Assembly: GCF_021976095.1 (NCBI RefSeq)
Contig: NW_025813484.1
Location: 1,240,001-1,304,000 of the forward strand
Direction of reading: 5' to 3'
DNA from: Xenia sp. Carnegie-2017
Taxonomy: Eukaryota > Cnidaria > Anthozoa > Malacalcyonacea > Xeniidae
DNA length: 64,000 nucleotides
The position numbers were made by a program, and so were the translations under genes. Position 1 is the first letter of the stretch. Each line of letters opens with the position of its first letter. A model generated the notes under the pieces. That model was not told where the DNA came from, searched no databases, and saw only the letters and a list, made by a program, of their open reading frames with translations. Below, piece by piece: positions 21,401 through 32,123 of this stretch.

Positions 21401-24400
21401 ACACTGAGGCGGACATATCTGACTTGTCCCTAACTTTAGATGATCCAAAGCCAGACAGCCCAGCTTGCTCTTCATCAGCAAGTGCCGTTAGTAATACTGA
21501 AATCTCTAAAGCACCAAATTTCTCTGGTAAAAGAAGGAAAAGGGATGAATCACTCAACCAAGTAGATTTGGCGATTTTATCTGAACTAAACAAAGATAAG
21601 GATGATGATGAGGATAGTCTGTTCATGAAATGCTTGATTCCGCAACTAAGAAGACTGGAGCATAAAAAGAAAGCATTAATAAAATGCCAAATTCAGCAGC
21701 TACTTTTTCAGGCAGAGTTTGAGTCCAGTTTTGAAGATCAATGATTTCTTCTGAATTGCTCCTGCTAGATGGAGTATTCTAGTTAGGTCTTGGCATGTAA
21801 ATGTGCAAAACATGTACTTGAAAGTTTTGACTGCTCCATATAAAGGCAAATTCACAGCTTATACACATACAGTCAAAAAGAACTGCTCAGGTTTTGTTTA
21901 GTAATGTTGAATAGATAGCAATTACCAAAGAGCTGGATCCACTTGTTATTGAATATACTATTATTTTTTTCTCAGAAATCTCATGTAATGTTTTGGCATT
22001 TTGTGACAACAATATCCCTGATAAACTATTTTTACTAGTGGGCAGTTCTTTTTGACTGTTTGTGTAAGAAAAAACAATCAAATTAAACAGCTAGAAACCT
22101 TTACCAATTTAATGAGCTGATTTTCCTTATATTTACATACTGTTATAGTTTTGACAAATTTACAGTATCTGTGTGTTATGTGTTTTTTACAAGATTGGAA
22201 ACATTTTGGTTCTGCTCTTTAGCTTTTAATACTCAACATTAACAAACATCATTTATTTATGTACACATTTTGCCAAGGTACTGCACCAGCAGGTGAATTG
22301 AAAAAGTTCTTGAAAATGTCTCGGATTTCTTTTGCACTTTTCTTGCAGGCATTACCATTTTTTGTTTGGGTTAAGGATTGATAGCCTGTATCCTTATTAA
22401 CATCTTCTCTCCAAGCTCCTGGCACAATATCTGCATTTTTGTCTTCAGAATCTACAAATCCCGGGTGGGCAATATCTTCGCTCATGTCTGGGCAATGTTG
22501 ATTCATGGAACATTAAGAAATTATGTAAGGCTACCACAGCTTTGACGATACCAATGCAACGCTCAGGTATAGCATCGATTGGTCGCTTGAAAATGCGCCA
22601 TCTTGCAGTTGAAATGCCAAATGTATTTTCACTAACTCGTCTTGCCCTCGATAATCTGTAATTAAAAATTCTTTTGTCATGTTCCAAATACCGTCCACCA
22701 TATGGCTTCATAACATGACGTCCTAATGGAAAGGCATCATCTGCAGTTATTACATAAGAACATGTGGTGTTTGTGTTGGGCAAATTGCAGTCTTCTGGTA
22801 AAGATAACCTTCCATTATAGAGGGCATCTTTCATTCCACACCGTTCAAATATACCACCATGGCTTGAACTACCAATAGCACCTATATTCACTAGCAAATA
22901 GGAATAATGTGCACTGCAAACAGCCATCAAAACAACACTGAACCAACCATGAAAATTAAAGTACAATGAACCAGTGTTGGCAGGACAGTGGCATCTTACA
23001 TGTTTGCCATCTAGTGCCCCAATAAACAATGGAAAATTCCACTTCTCCCAAAATTCTTTCGCCACATCTTCCCATTCGTTTGTTGTTGAAGGGCATTGGA
23101 CATAGATAGGAGATAGTGCCTTCCATATTGCTAAACATGTCTCTGGGACAATCTTGTTGACTGTAGAATGCCCCAACCGATAACTAAAAGATATGGTTTG
23201 ATGAGAACCCCCAGTTGCAAGATATCTTAGGATTACTGATAGCCGTTCTGCCGGCGAAATGGCTTCCCGTTTCTGGTTGGACTTAATAATCAATGGGGCA
23301 ATTAACTGCAACAATTTCTCAAATACAATCGGTGACATACGAAAATATTTAAAGAAACTTTCGTGGTCTCCTAGTTGCATTTCTCTGACCAGATTGGCAT
23401 ACTCTCCTTGCTCTTTTCTTTTTTGGAGAATATGTCGGACCCAAAATCGTTTTCTGTATTTTGCCTTCCTTTTTTGATACCTTTTTCGTAATAACAATAA
23501 TATTAAAAGTTTTCTTCTGCAAAAAACTGCCATGTTTTTTATTTAACCCGCAAAATTTTGCCATACAAAATAATTTCATTTTATTGGTCAATTAAACAAT
23601 AGAAAATTGTGCGAACAGCGTTGATGATCGTGATAAGTGTGTATTGAATTCGCATGTGTACGCACGTCGCAATTCGCAAATCGCATGCGATTTGCGAATT
23701 GCGAATGAAGTGGAAATGGGCCTTAAGCCAAGTCAAACGAACTAAACCCTTAACTAGCCGAGTAGCCGTGAGCAGTCATAGCCGAAATGGTAAAAAATGC
23801 GCGTTGTGCAGTTGGATATTGCGATAATGATAAACGCTATCCTGATTATCAAGTTAAGAGGTCTCACGTAGAAAAGTTAGTTTTTCATAAGTGGCCCAAA
23901 GATCAAGTACTTGCTGAAATTTGGCGAAAACAAATTGCAAACAGCAGAGCCGATGACTTTAACCCAAAGCCAGGTGCACAAGGTACTTTCGTTTGCTCAA
24001 ATCATTTTCCCTTGGGAAAAAGAACCCCAAATAACCGCGAAACGGATTATCCTTCGGTTTTTATTACGCTATCAGAGTACGAGCAATCGAGGACTCCGCT
24101 TAAACGTAAAGGAAGAGAAACATGGACGACATCAAAGCGTCCTCATCAAGCCTATGACACCGAGGATTCTCATTCAAGTTTTGATGAAAATCCAGCAAAA
24201 TCTGAGGCATCTTTACTCCCTGTCCCTTTGCAATTTGAACAGTTGACGAGAGAGTATGATGTAAGGTTTCACACCGGCCTGCCATCGACTAACAGTTTTA
24301 AGTGTGTATTTGAATACTTGCTGCCAAAAGCTAGTAATATGCAATACTGGCGTGGACCCACACAGACACAAAATGAAACAACCGCGACTCCAAAAACACC

Positions 24401-27400
24401 ATTTCAACTGTTTGCTGGTAGAGGTTATAGATCTGGTCCAGCTCGCAAACTATCACCACAGCAGGAGCTCCTTATGTGTTTGATGAAGTTGCGTTTGGCA
24501 TTACTTGTTGATGATCTGGCTTTCAGGTTTCAAATATCATCTGCTACTGTTAGTAGCACGTTTATAACTTGGATTAAACTGATGTCCAAGGAACTCTCAG
24601 TTCTCTTTATATGGCCTAGTAGAAATCAAACTAAGAAAACTCTGCCAAGTTGTTTCCGAAAGCTCTATCCAAACGTACGATGCATCATTGACTGTTTTGA
24701 GTGCTTTACTGAAACCCCAAGTGGTCTAGACCTAGCAGCTACAATGTGGAGTGAATACAAGCACCACTACACATTGAAAGCTTTGGTAGCTATAACTCCA
24801 AATGGAGCAATTTCGTATGTTTCACCTACTTATGGTGGAAGGGCCACAGATGTCTTTATTGTTAAGAATAGTGGATTTTTGGAACTTTTACAACCTTTTG
24901 ATGAAGTGATGGCTGACAGAGGGTTTAAGATTAGAGAAGAACTGATGATGAAAATGTGTAGACTGTGCATACCACCTAGCAAAACTGTATCTATGCAGAT
25001 GCTTCCAGATGATGTAAGAAAACTTCAAGCATAGCTAATGTGCTATATATGTAGAACAAGCAATTGGAAGAATGAAAAATTTTAATATTTTGAAACATGA
25101 ACTTCCTATAAATTTACTTTCCCTAAGTGATGATATTGTAAAAGTGTGCTGTGCTTTGTGCAATTTCCTTCCCCCTTTATGTACATAATTATTTACAATA
25201 AAATGCATGAAATACACTGTTTACATGAATATAAATGAGAAAATACACTACAAAAAACATCATCTTGTAAACTCAAGATTTGAGTTATAACAGCAAGAGA
25301 CAAGATTTAAAGCTATATTTCAAATTTATGTCAGAGTCATAGTTTCGAAATACTAATGTCTAAATAAAATAAAGTCTAAATATAGCTTTAAATCTTGTCT
25401 CTTGCTGTTATAACTCAAATATTGAGTTTACAAGATGATGTTTTTCAGAGTGTGTTTTATCTTTTATTTTGAAATTGTCAGCTGGAAAAAAACATGAATA
25501 CAAGTATTCTTAATTATACTTGTATTATCATAAATGTAAAAAATTTTAAGTTTTAAGGTGATAGCTAGAAAGAAAAACAATTTTAACTTTTGATCATTTG
25601 TGTTGATTTTTTAGTTCTCTAATAAAATGCATCTTTCACGATAGCTAAACCCTGGAGAAATCTTTCACATAGAGGATCAAGGTGAAAATTAATCTGACTT
25701 ACAATAATTACAAACTAAATTAGCAGAGCTTGTAATTTCTTCATGATTGCTGCACCATGCATGTACAGCATTTTTGCATATAGAACAAATATGCTCTCCT
25801 CCAACATGAATGTCTTTCAACATGCATACTGGGCATATATTGTTTATTTCATCTGATATTAAAGGTGAGCAATCCTGGGATGTGATGAGGCCTGTGTCAT
25901 TTATGCTAATTTCTTCTTCCTCAAAACTGTTATCATCATAACAACCAGCATTGTCAAGGAGACAACTGTGGCAAAGCCATGAGTCTATTGAGCTGAGACA
26001 TCGTTCAGTCAGGCCTGCACATGGCAAATGCCACTGAGTGTTGCATGTGACACAAGTTACACTCCTTTCAGTTGCAGGGCAATTGATTTCTGCTTCATCC
26101 AAAATAACCTTCTCACACTTTGAACATTGCAAAAGATCTCGATAACCCAAAATACAAGGCATAACATAAGTCTTATAAAATATAGTAAGATTATTTACCA
26201 CATTTGTCATAAATGCCATGTCCAGCTCAATTTCTTCATAAAGGGGTTGATGTCCAAGTGTCCAAACTACAAAGAAAGAATGATGTACACCACAAACCCA
26301 CATTTGCGCTTGTACTTGTGTGTAATAACAATGAGAACGTTTCAGACGAGGATTACCATTAAACTCTTCAAGGAAGTCCACATGCTGAAAAACCTCTTTC
26401 TTCATTATATTACCATATCTAACTGAATATGGGCATTTCACTTCAACAGTAGCAGGAGCACAGCACTTGCATGAGAACAAACCATCCGGAGAAGCAGCAA
26501 GATATGGATAGTCACTTTTTACATAGAGTCCACACTGACGAAACCCTTCAATGCCACCATCGTGCTGACTAGCCACATCAGACAAAAGGACTTGATGCCA
26601 TCTTTCTCGTGTTCCACTCCCACTTAATTTGAGGTAAATGGGAAATGTTTCCAGACTCATTTACTAATTTAAATACAGTTGGGCTATATTGAGGCTTCTT
26701 TTGCTAGCATTTTGCTTTTCATAATAGTCTCTGTTTTTGTGAACCATGTGAAAATTGGAAGCTGTTATTCTTCCAATTCTTTGCTTTCTCCACAATGGGT
26801 TGGAATGTTGCTGCCTTGTTTCCTGTTCAATTTTTTCACTTGATCTTTGGTGATTTGTGATTCAATAAGGAAATGTGTAGTGGCTTGTTCCACTGGTATG
26901 TCTTTAAAATATTTGACATAAACTCAGCAGCCTTTTCAATAATGTTAGGTGGAAGATTGTCATCAATACCATATTCAACAGAGAACAACACACATGCTGA
27001 TGGTACCAAGTCCTTTACACTCTTCAGTAAGGAAGAAACTCTTTCATCGGTCAACTGTCTGTCTTCATGCTTTCTTGGATCAAATTCTTTTTGCATTTTC
27101 TGTTCCAAGTTGCTGTCTCGATTACTTACTTTTTTAGTTTTTCTATCCTTTCAAAAAGTCATATTTTGCAGTTGGGTTGGTGCAACTTCTCTTCTGGTTC
27201 CTTTATTCCAGCCTTGCGGTACACTAGTGCAGGCAGGTGAAATGAAATGTTTGTTAAAGGCATAATTTACCTTGTAAAGGAGGGCAATTACATGGTTACA
27301 TGCCTCTGCTGTTCCCGCTGTACACGAACACCAAGACGTTACAATCCTGCAGTCACTGCCAGTTCCCTCGACGCAAACCCAAACTTTGTGTGGATCATCA

Positions 27401-30298
27401 TTTAGTTTTTTGGGAAGGACAGATGTTACCTTTCAAGAAAGTAAATTTGCCATCCGAAGGACATTTTGCAACGTAAACGATGTCAACAAATCCACTCATC
27501 CAATACGAGTAAGCCTTTTGGTCTTTATATTTTCCAATATAATCAACATCTACCGCTTTGATTCTCAATATATAACTGAACAACTTTCCGTCATCGATTT
27601 CTGGCCACTTTCTCACGTCATCAAGCCACGCTTGCTCGGGGAGTAAGTTGGGATCAGTTTTAATGCTGTTTAATTTCAGCCTTCTTGAATACTCCTCACG
27701 TATGTTTTTATAAATTTGCTCCTGCGTAAATTTCTTCGGAACTTTAAGTTCATAAGCACCAAATGCCCTAGCGATTAACTCTGCTTTTTTCCCAGTTTGT
27801 TTCAACCCTCTCAACGCCAAAAAATCTTTTAGCGAAGAAACAGTCAAGTGAAGAAAATCTTCGTATTTCAGTTCTTCTTCTGGCTGTTTAGTCGCCATAC
27901 ATAATAATAAAAATAGCAATGTCACTTTGCAAATGATTGGTGACTTTGCTGACTTTGCTGTAGACATGTGCGTGTGTTGCGAACTCAAGAACATCGCTCA
28001 AACGACGGTCAAGTTGTTCAAAGAAAACAAATGTTTTCTTTAACTTTCCGCTTTTTGATTACCACAAAATTTGACTCACATGTACAAAAAATGGCAAATA
28101 ATAATTCTACTATTAAAATGGACGAGTTTGAAAAATATTTTTGGAAGAAATGGCTAATATGTAAAAGGGTAATTTTTGTGCATTTATTAGTAATTTATAT
28201 GGACTCCATGCGTGACCGCGCGCTCGGCCCAATGTTTTTGCACCCCCTGCAATATGGCTACGATAACCTTGAAAAGGTCTATTTATTCACGTAACAAATC
28301 CTTTTTTACACAAGAGAAATTGCATTTTGTATTATCTTTCTTGCGTCCGGTAGCTCTGCAACTCATAAACGAGACTCTCAATTGAGATAGAGCCACTTCT
28401 TTAAGATTAGTGCACATAACTCGCTGACATTGTCTTACAACCACGTACAATTCGTTCAATGACAAAAAAAAGAAAGAATGTTTATCGAGCATTGAACCCT
28501 ATTGCCTTGGATGTATCAAATGCTCAAATTGCGGGGTTTTCCCTATGCATTTTGCTTGATTGAATATCATATGCATCATATAAACTTATTGCTCCATTGA
28601 AAATAAACTAGATTATGTTAAAACAGAGGTACTACAGTATAAATGTTGTTCTAAGTATACCAATGATAATACATATAGATACATGAGCTTTACAACAGTT
28701 TTAACTCATGACTACTCTGTTGTGTATCAGCTGCATGAGGTACAATGAAGTTAGTGTTTTAAATACATAAAACATTTCATTAGCATGCATGGTGTAGGTA
28801 TATATTGCTTGATATATGTACATTATCCATTGCACATGGTTTATAGCACAAGCAGAAAATATACATGACAGTCAATTAGTGGGTTTCATTGATATTTCAT
28901 CATATATTTCCTATGTAAAAATGTTTATTTTTAATGTACATACATTCTTGGCTGCCAATATTTTTCTAAGAAGCAGAAAGCTCTAGCTGCTGTTTGATGA
29001 TTTAAAAAATATGAAAAAAATTAAAACTCCCAAGCTTTAGACAAAAATAGGCTAATAAATAACAAAGGCATAAATAAAAGTTTCATAGCTAAGGCTCATT
29101 AACAAATATACCCAAGAGTTTTTATAACTCAGTTTTTGCAAGGCAGAAGTAAGAACAAATAAGTATTTTGTGTATAGCTGTGAATATAACATGTCACAAG
29201 CAGAGAAAAGACAGTTGCTGGATTACATGGCTACTAACTATGATGACTCAAAGAAATGTTTTCTAATAATAAAAAAGTCCATCACTGTCATCTTTACAAA
29301 TAAGTGTGACTTATGTCTGTACAGACACATTTCTTTCAAGCATTTTACTCAGCTGTTATAAAGAGAAACGAAACTACCTTTTCCTTTGTTACCCTCAATC
29401 TCTCAGTTTTAAATTCTGTAAGAGCAAGGCCATTTAAATATTTAAATCCTTGCACATAAAACACAATATGAATCAATTTGAGAAGAGTTCATTGTTTCGT
29501 TTGCCCAAGTCCATTATATACCATAGGTACTTGAAATAAAGCAGTCCTTGCCGAGACTCATATCATTCATCAACATCGTACTGTATTACACAGAAGATAA
29601 GGGTCGATTTTCTTGAGAAAAGTCCAAATATATGCTACAATTTAATTCGGTTACCATGTCACCGTGAATTATTTATTAAATTTTCTTTTCGCATCATCAA
29701 CATCCGTAAAAACGACAATACTTTGCCATATTTTAAGATTTTTACATAAGCCAAGAGATTTTTCTTGATTTTGAAGTCATTTTATAGTTCACTTGCCCGC
29801 CATTACAAAGCATAAATTGATTAAACTTTATGTCATTTAACGTAAACAACACTCACGCAATTTCCACGCAAGTTAACTACGCAGTTACTTAACTATCCGA
29901 CAAACTACGTTTTGTGCAACGCAGTTAAGTCGAGCAGTTAAGTTACAACAGTTAAGGAGTTAACTACGGTAGTTAGCGTTAACTATAGTTAAAGTTAACT
30001 ACGTTTTTATACAACCGGCCCCTGAACTCTACTGAAACTACGCCATTTTTACCTCCTCAGTATATTTGTCTTTTACATTGGCCAACTCTTCTGAAACAAG
30101 ACAATTTTCCTGAAGAAACGAAGATGCTTCTCCTAAGTAGACGCCAATTTCTTCAAATATTTTGTTGATTTTATTCTTCGCTTTGCTAAACAGCTTAAGC
30201 GATGAATCAATAGATGAACCATTGCAATGCGGCTGGCCATGACTCAGTTGCCCCTCTATTTGACTCAAAGATCTCGACGAACTGGCAGCATTCTCCAT
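15462..30298 (-). CDS. mfn: Mitofusin copy 2, remodelled membrane region, 10-kb intron 1
   Basis: Exon 1 starts at the ATG at 30298 ([18 protein letters not shown]) and ends at about 30053. Intron 1 contains the transposon nest 20109-30022; exon 2 (P-loop GRTSNGKST) lies at about 19912-19670, and the other exons follow down to the stop at 15462. Each exon read is open and in phase, including exon 9, where copy 1 is one base short. Differences from copy 1: exon 6 and exon 11 each lost a few codons in frame. A deletion fuses exon 14 directly to the end of exon 16 in frame ([21 protein letters not shown], about 16675-16805), removing the hinge. Exon 17 (about 16430-16275) has a Gly-Val/Gly-Phe dipeptide run before SLYAIERL. 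The tail has [11 protein letters not shown] where copy 1 has [10 protein letters not shown]. The GTPase motifs DSPG and NRWD are kept. This is a plausible functional paralogue with an altered membrane hairpin. Confidence 0.85.
16327..16402 (-). repeat. Coding hexamer repeat (Gly-Val) in mitofusin copy 2 exon 17
   Basis: About a dozen tandem copies of the hexamer CCAACA (plus-strand reading) with two CCAAAA variants. On the coding strand they give alternating Gly-Val with two Gly-Phe, inside the segment that forms the membrane hairpin. The reading frame is kept on both sides. Copies 1, 3 and 4 have ordinary hydrophobic sequence here. Confidence 0.9.
21001..21744 (+). CDS. Harbinger accessory protein: MADF (Myb/SANT-like) plus BESS
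   Basis: 248 residues from the ATG at 21001 ([20 protein letters not shown]). Residues about 8-95 form a MADF/Myb-like DNA-binding domain with conserved tryptophans ([41 protein letters not shown]). A serine/acidic linker follows, then a basic GKRRKR signal that may direct nuclear import. The end ([20 protein letters not shown] and beyond) fits the BESS protein-interaction motif. In Harbinger elements the Myb-like partner brings the transposase to the nucleus and to the element ends. The frame also opens upstream, but that part overlaps the inverted repeat, so 21001 is the better start. Intact. Confidence 0.85.
   Translation: MAATGKIEWTPELVEALIENVSSNKVVWDTSNANYKNKNVQESAWLKIASECGLEGKASSIKAKWRDLKDTYRKKLKLLIPKSGDSGGTKKATWQWMSQMSFMKKFSIVETPTSSNFLTINEEESRRMGLLSNDTEADISDLSLTLDDPKPDSPACSSSASAVSNTEISKAPNFSGKRRKRDESLNQVDLAILSELNKDKDDDEDSLFMKCLIPQLRRLEHKKKALIKCQIQQLLFQAEFESSFEDQ
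22249..23533 (-). CDS. HARBI1-like Harbinger transposase (DDE_Tnp_4), one frameshift near the end
   Basis: Starts at the ATG at 23533 ([19 protein letters not shown]). A basic N-terminus is followed by a helix-turn-helix ([20 protein letters not shown]). The DDE core is visible: first Asp in [10 protein letters not shown], second in [12 protein letters not shown], and the Glu in [10 protein letters not shown], with [10 protein letters not shown] and ALHNFL nearby. The first frame stops at 22445. The family continues with a segment like [18 protein letters not shown], which is present one base out of frame down to 22249. The shift maps to a GGG run near 22460, so it may be a decay mutation or a base-count error. 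All three catalytic residues precede the break. Confidence 0.85.
23787..25190 (+). pseudogene. THAP-type DDE transposase of the ISL2EU-like element
   Basis: The open frame runs 23787-25034 (415 residues). The N-terminus is a THAP zinc finger (CAVGYCDND ... FHKWP ... FVCSNHF ... PSVF). A helical region and a helix-turn-helix ([20 protein letters not shown]) come next, then the DDE_Tnp_4 core: first Asp in [40 protein letters not shown], second Asp in VMADRGFKI. The catalytic Glu is expected in [12 protein letters not shown]. That stretch is present just downstream (about 25050-25085) but in another frame, so the protein ends before the third catalytic residue; small indels lie between about 25015 and 25050. 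The out-of-frame tail runs on to about 25190. This copy should be inactive. Confidence 0.8.
25250..25450. repeat. Hairpin between convergent genes
   Basis: Arms of about 65-75 bp (25256-25321 and 25374-25446; for example AACATCATCTTGTAAACTCA and its inverse) separated by about 55 bp. It lies in the gap between the 3' ends of the THAP transposase and the YqaJ gene. It could be a small palindromic insertion or a 3'-end structure shared by both transcripts. Confidence 0.8.
25689..27898 (-). pseudogene. SAP-SWIM-YqaJ-PHD protein of the ISL2EU-like element
   Basis: Read from the ATG at 27898 ([20 protein letters not shown]). Domains in order: SAP DNA-binding motif ([20 protein letters not shown]); a SWIM zinc finger ([20 protein letters not shown], about 27330-27270); a YqaJ-type lambda-exonuclease fold beginning at [14 protein letters not shown] (about 26745) and continuing with [22 protein letters not shown] and [13 protein letters not shown], where the Asp and the Glu-x-Lys are the expected metal site; then Cys/His-rich PHD-like fingers ([28 protein letters not shown]) to the stop at 25689. 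At least four frame interruptions are visible: a T-run near 27406-27411, an in-frame stop near 27160, and shifts near 26790 and 26665. Such proteins are the second gene of ISL2EU elements; the exonuclease may process transposition intermediates, which is inference. Confidence 0.8.
28283..30014. other. Right part of the outer TIR element, no recognised gene
   Basis: AT-rich, with only short frames (for example a 34-codon plus frame beginning [20 protein letters not shown] near 28458). The last 150 bp are dense in GTTAACTAC-type motifs in both orientations, mirroring 20120-20280. Confidence 0.5.
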
Positions 30299-30660
30299 TC
30301 TTATTAAATTCTGAAATTCGAACGAGATGTAAGCAATATTATGCTGCAGTTTCAACAAATTTTAAAGACTAAAACAAGCAACAACTATCATATATATATA
30401 CAAAAAGAATTGTTTGTAGTTGTTGGTTAAAGCATTATGCTATCATTCTTTTTGTTTAATAACATTCCAACTATTTAAAGGACACATGCAAGCTAGAAGA
30501 CAACTTTATTTTATTGTAATGCCTATAGCGTAAAAATAAGACGTACCAAGTTTCAAAGTCGTCCGCGAAATATTTCAAAAGATATTTAGGGTTATAATCG
30601 GTAAAAACACGATATTCGATGACCATTGCTAAAACGCCGTGAGATTGTTTAAGTCTGGGA

Positions 30661-31322
30661 CAGTGTTGCCACTCACTATTTTACAAATTCCCAAGATTTT
30701 GAGCAAAAAGTCCCAAGATCCTTTAAAATATCCCAAGATCCCCCACAGTCGTTTCTGGGGGACCCCTTTGTCATGGGTACACGATTAGCCGCACTAATGA
30801 ACGCATAATGTAAGGACTGGAATGAATTGATTTTTGTTTTAATTTTAATTTCATAAAAATCGATAGTTTATGTATATAAGTGTTGAAATGATCAAATAGA
30901 GTTCGTGAAACGCCCTATTGCCATATTCACTCCCTCCTGATTTCTACTGTTCAATAGTAAAGACAACCAAGAAATGCAATACCAATTAATAATATTTTCG
31001 ATGGAAAGAAATACTTCAGCGTTTTATGGAATACACGTACATTAATTTAAAGAATATCCACGGTAAACGAACTTATATTATGTTCAAATAAACATCAGAT
31101 TCAGACGGCATCTTCAGTGGGAGGGTGTGAAGGTTGTCAAGCTTATTTATAAACACTTGTCACACTTATTTATAAATTCATAATACGAGATAATATTACC
31201 TATAAAATATTTAAACAAAATATCCCAAGATTTTACAAGATTTCAAAAAAAACTCCCAAGATCCCAAGCTTGAGCAGAAAATCCCAAGATCTTGGGAGAA
31301 ATCCCAAGGCGTGGCAACACTG
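30661..31322. mobile_element. hAT-like element in the left arm only
   Basis: Ends CAGTGTTGCCACTC and GTGGCAACACTG with the perfect 8-bp duplication GTCTGGGA (30653-30660 and 31323-31330). It is absent from the right arm near 40795. It is full of CCCAAGAT-type motifs and has no ORF. The end sequence shows it belongs to the same hAT group as the remnants in units 2-4. Confidence 0.9.
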
Positions 31323-31456
31323 GTCTGGGAACTGGGAAAGAGTGACGTAATAGTTGACATAAACAAGTTCGTTCTTATATCGTTCTACGACTTGCACGCA
31401 ATTCTTGCACGGCTTTCGGTAGTTTGCTATTACTGTTTTTTATTTAACAAAAATTA

Positions 31457-32073
31457 ATGGATTCTTCTGAAGAAGAAGCCGATTATGATATTGTCGTCAA
31501 TAACAATGAGGTACAACCTTACATGTTTGAGCCTTTGGCCAACGCGGAAGGTGGTCATAGTAATGACAATTCTTCGTCATCGGAAAGCGAAGATGAATAC
31601 ATTCACAGAATTGGAAATGTTGAATGGTTAGTTGCATTTTATTGATGCTTCATTGTTTTTCCCAAAGTAGAAAGAATGTTTTTATCTTTTAGGTGCGAGT
31701 GTGGCTTTTGTGTGGTCATGAGTACAGGACGGGAAAGTATATGTTGCCAAGAGGTAAACAACACTGATCCTCTGATACATGGCGATCATATTTGCACCAC
31801 ACAAGAGGAAGAGTTTGCCACAGTATGTACAAACGAAGCTGTCTTAAAAACAGCTATGGTCGTGTACACACAATGACATTGGACCTATGCCTGAGAGTGA
31901 AGAAAACGAGTAAATATTACCTTAGAAGTGTAATTACGTGTATGTCGACAAGTGTATAATGCCGATAAGTATCTTAGACAAAATTTTGTATCGTTCAGAG
32001 CATTACGCTACACGGCGTACCGACAGTGGACGGCTGAACAGAATTCATTACGAAATTTAAATATACGTAAATG
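31457..32073 (+). CDS. P2X7 ballast-domain (P2RX7_C) protein, left arm
   Basis: Three exons: 31457-31626 (MDSSEEEADYDIVVNNNEV..., acidic), 31693 to about 31909, and about 31977-32073. Exon 1 joins exon 2 at a GT-AG intron to give NVEWCECGFCVVMSTGRESI, then CCQEV; with ICTTQEEEFATVCTNEAVL this is the cysteine-rich zinc ballast fold known from the cytosolic tail of the P2X7 receptor. Exon 3 gives SFRALRYTAYRQW, matching the end of that domain. No ion-channel part is present; stand-alone ballast proteins are known in many invertebrates and their function is unknown. Near 31865 the left copy differs by small indels from the right-arm copy, so its frame between exons 2 and 3 is uncertain. It lies inside the TTAA element, which suggests it is carried by it. 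Confidence 0.7.
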
Positions 32074-32123
32074 TAAATAAGTATGCTCATTATTTAAGGA
32101 GCCTCTGCATTGAACCCCAGCAG

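Larger units (their letters stand above)
20805..23723. mobile_element. Harbinger transposon nested in the ISL2EU-like element
   Basis: 2.9 kb. Ends AGGCCCATTTCCACTTCATT and the inverse, with subterminal palindromes of TTCGCAAATCGCATGCGA. The 3-bp duplication TAA lies at 20802-20804 and 23724-23726, as expected for Harbinger. It encodes a MADF/BESS protein (plus) and a HARBI1-like transposase (minus), the usual two-gene layout, arranged convergently here. Confidence 0.92.
20485..28280. mobile_element. ISL2EU-like DNA transposon with long TIRs
   Basis: Terminal inverted repeats of about 300 bp (20485-20784 and 27980-28280) begin AGACCTTTTCAAGGTTATCG. The flanking dinucleotide is AT on both sides. 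The element carries two convergent genes: a THAP-DDE transposase (23787 onward, plus) and a SAP-SWIM-YqaJ-PHD protein (27898 down to 25689, minus). The pairing of an IS5-like DDE transposase with a YqaJ-type exonuclease is the known signature of ISL2EU elements. It is interrupted by a Harbinger at 20805-23723. Both genes carry frame breaks in this copy. Confidence 0.85.
20109..30022. mobile_element. Outer TIR element of unassigned class in mitofusin copy 2 intron 1
   Basis: Ends GGGGCCGGTTGTATAAA and the inverse TTTATACAACCGGCCCC, flanked by the 6-bp direct repeat TGAACT (20103-20108 and 30023-30028). Subterminal parts at both ends are rich in GTTAACTAC/GTAGTTAA motifs. Without the nested ISL2EU-like element it would be about 2.1 kb. 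No transposase was recognised in 20109-20484 or 28283-30022, so it is probably non-autonomous. A 6-bp duplication does not fit hAT (8), Harbinger (3) or TTAA elements, so the superfamily is left open. Confidence 0.8.
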
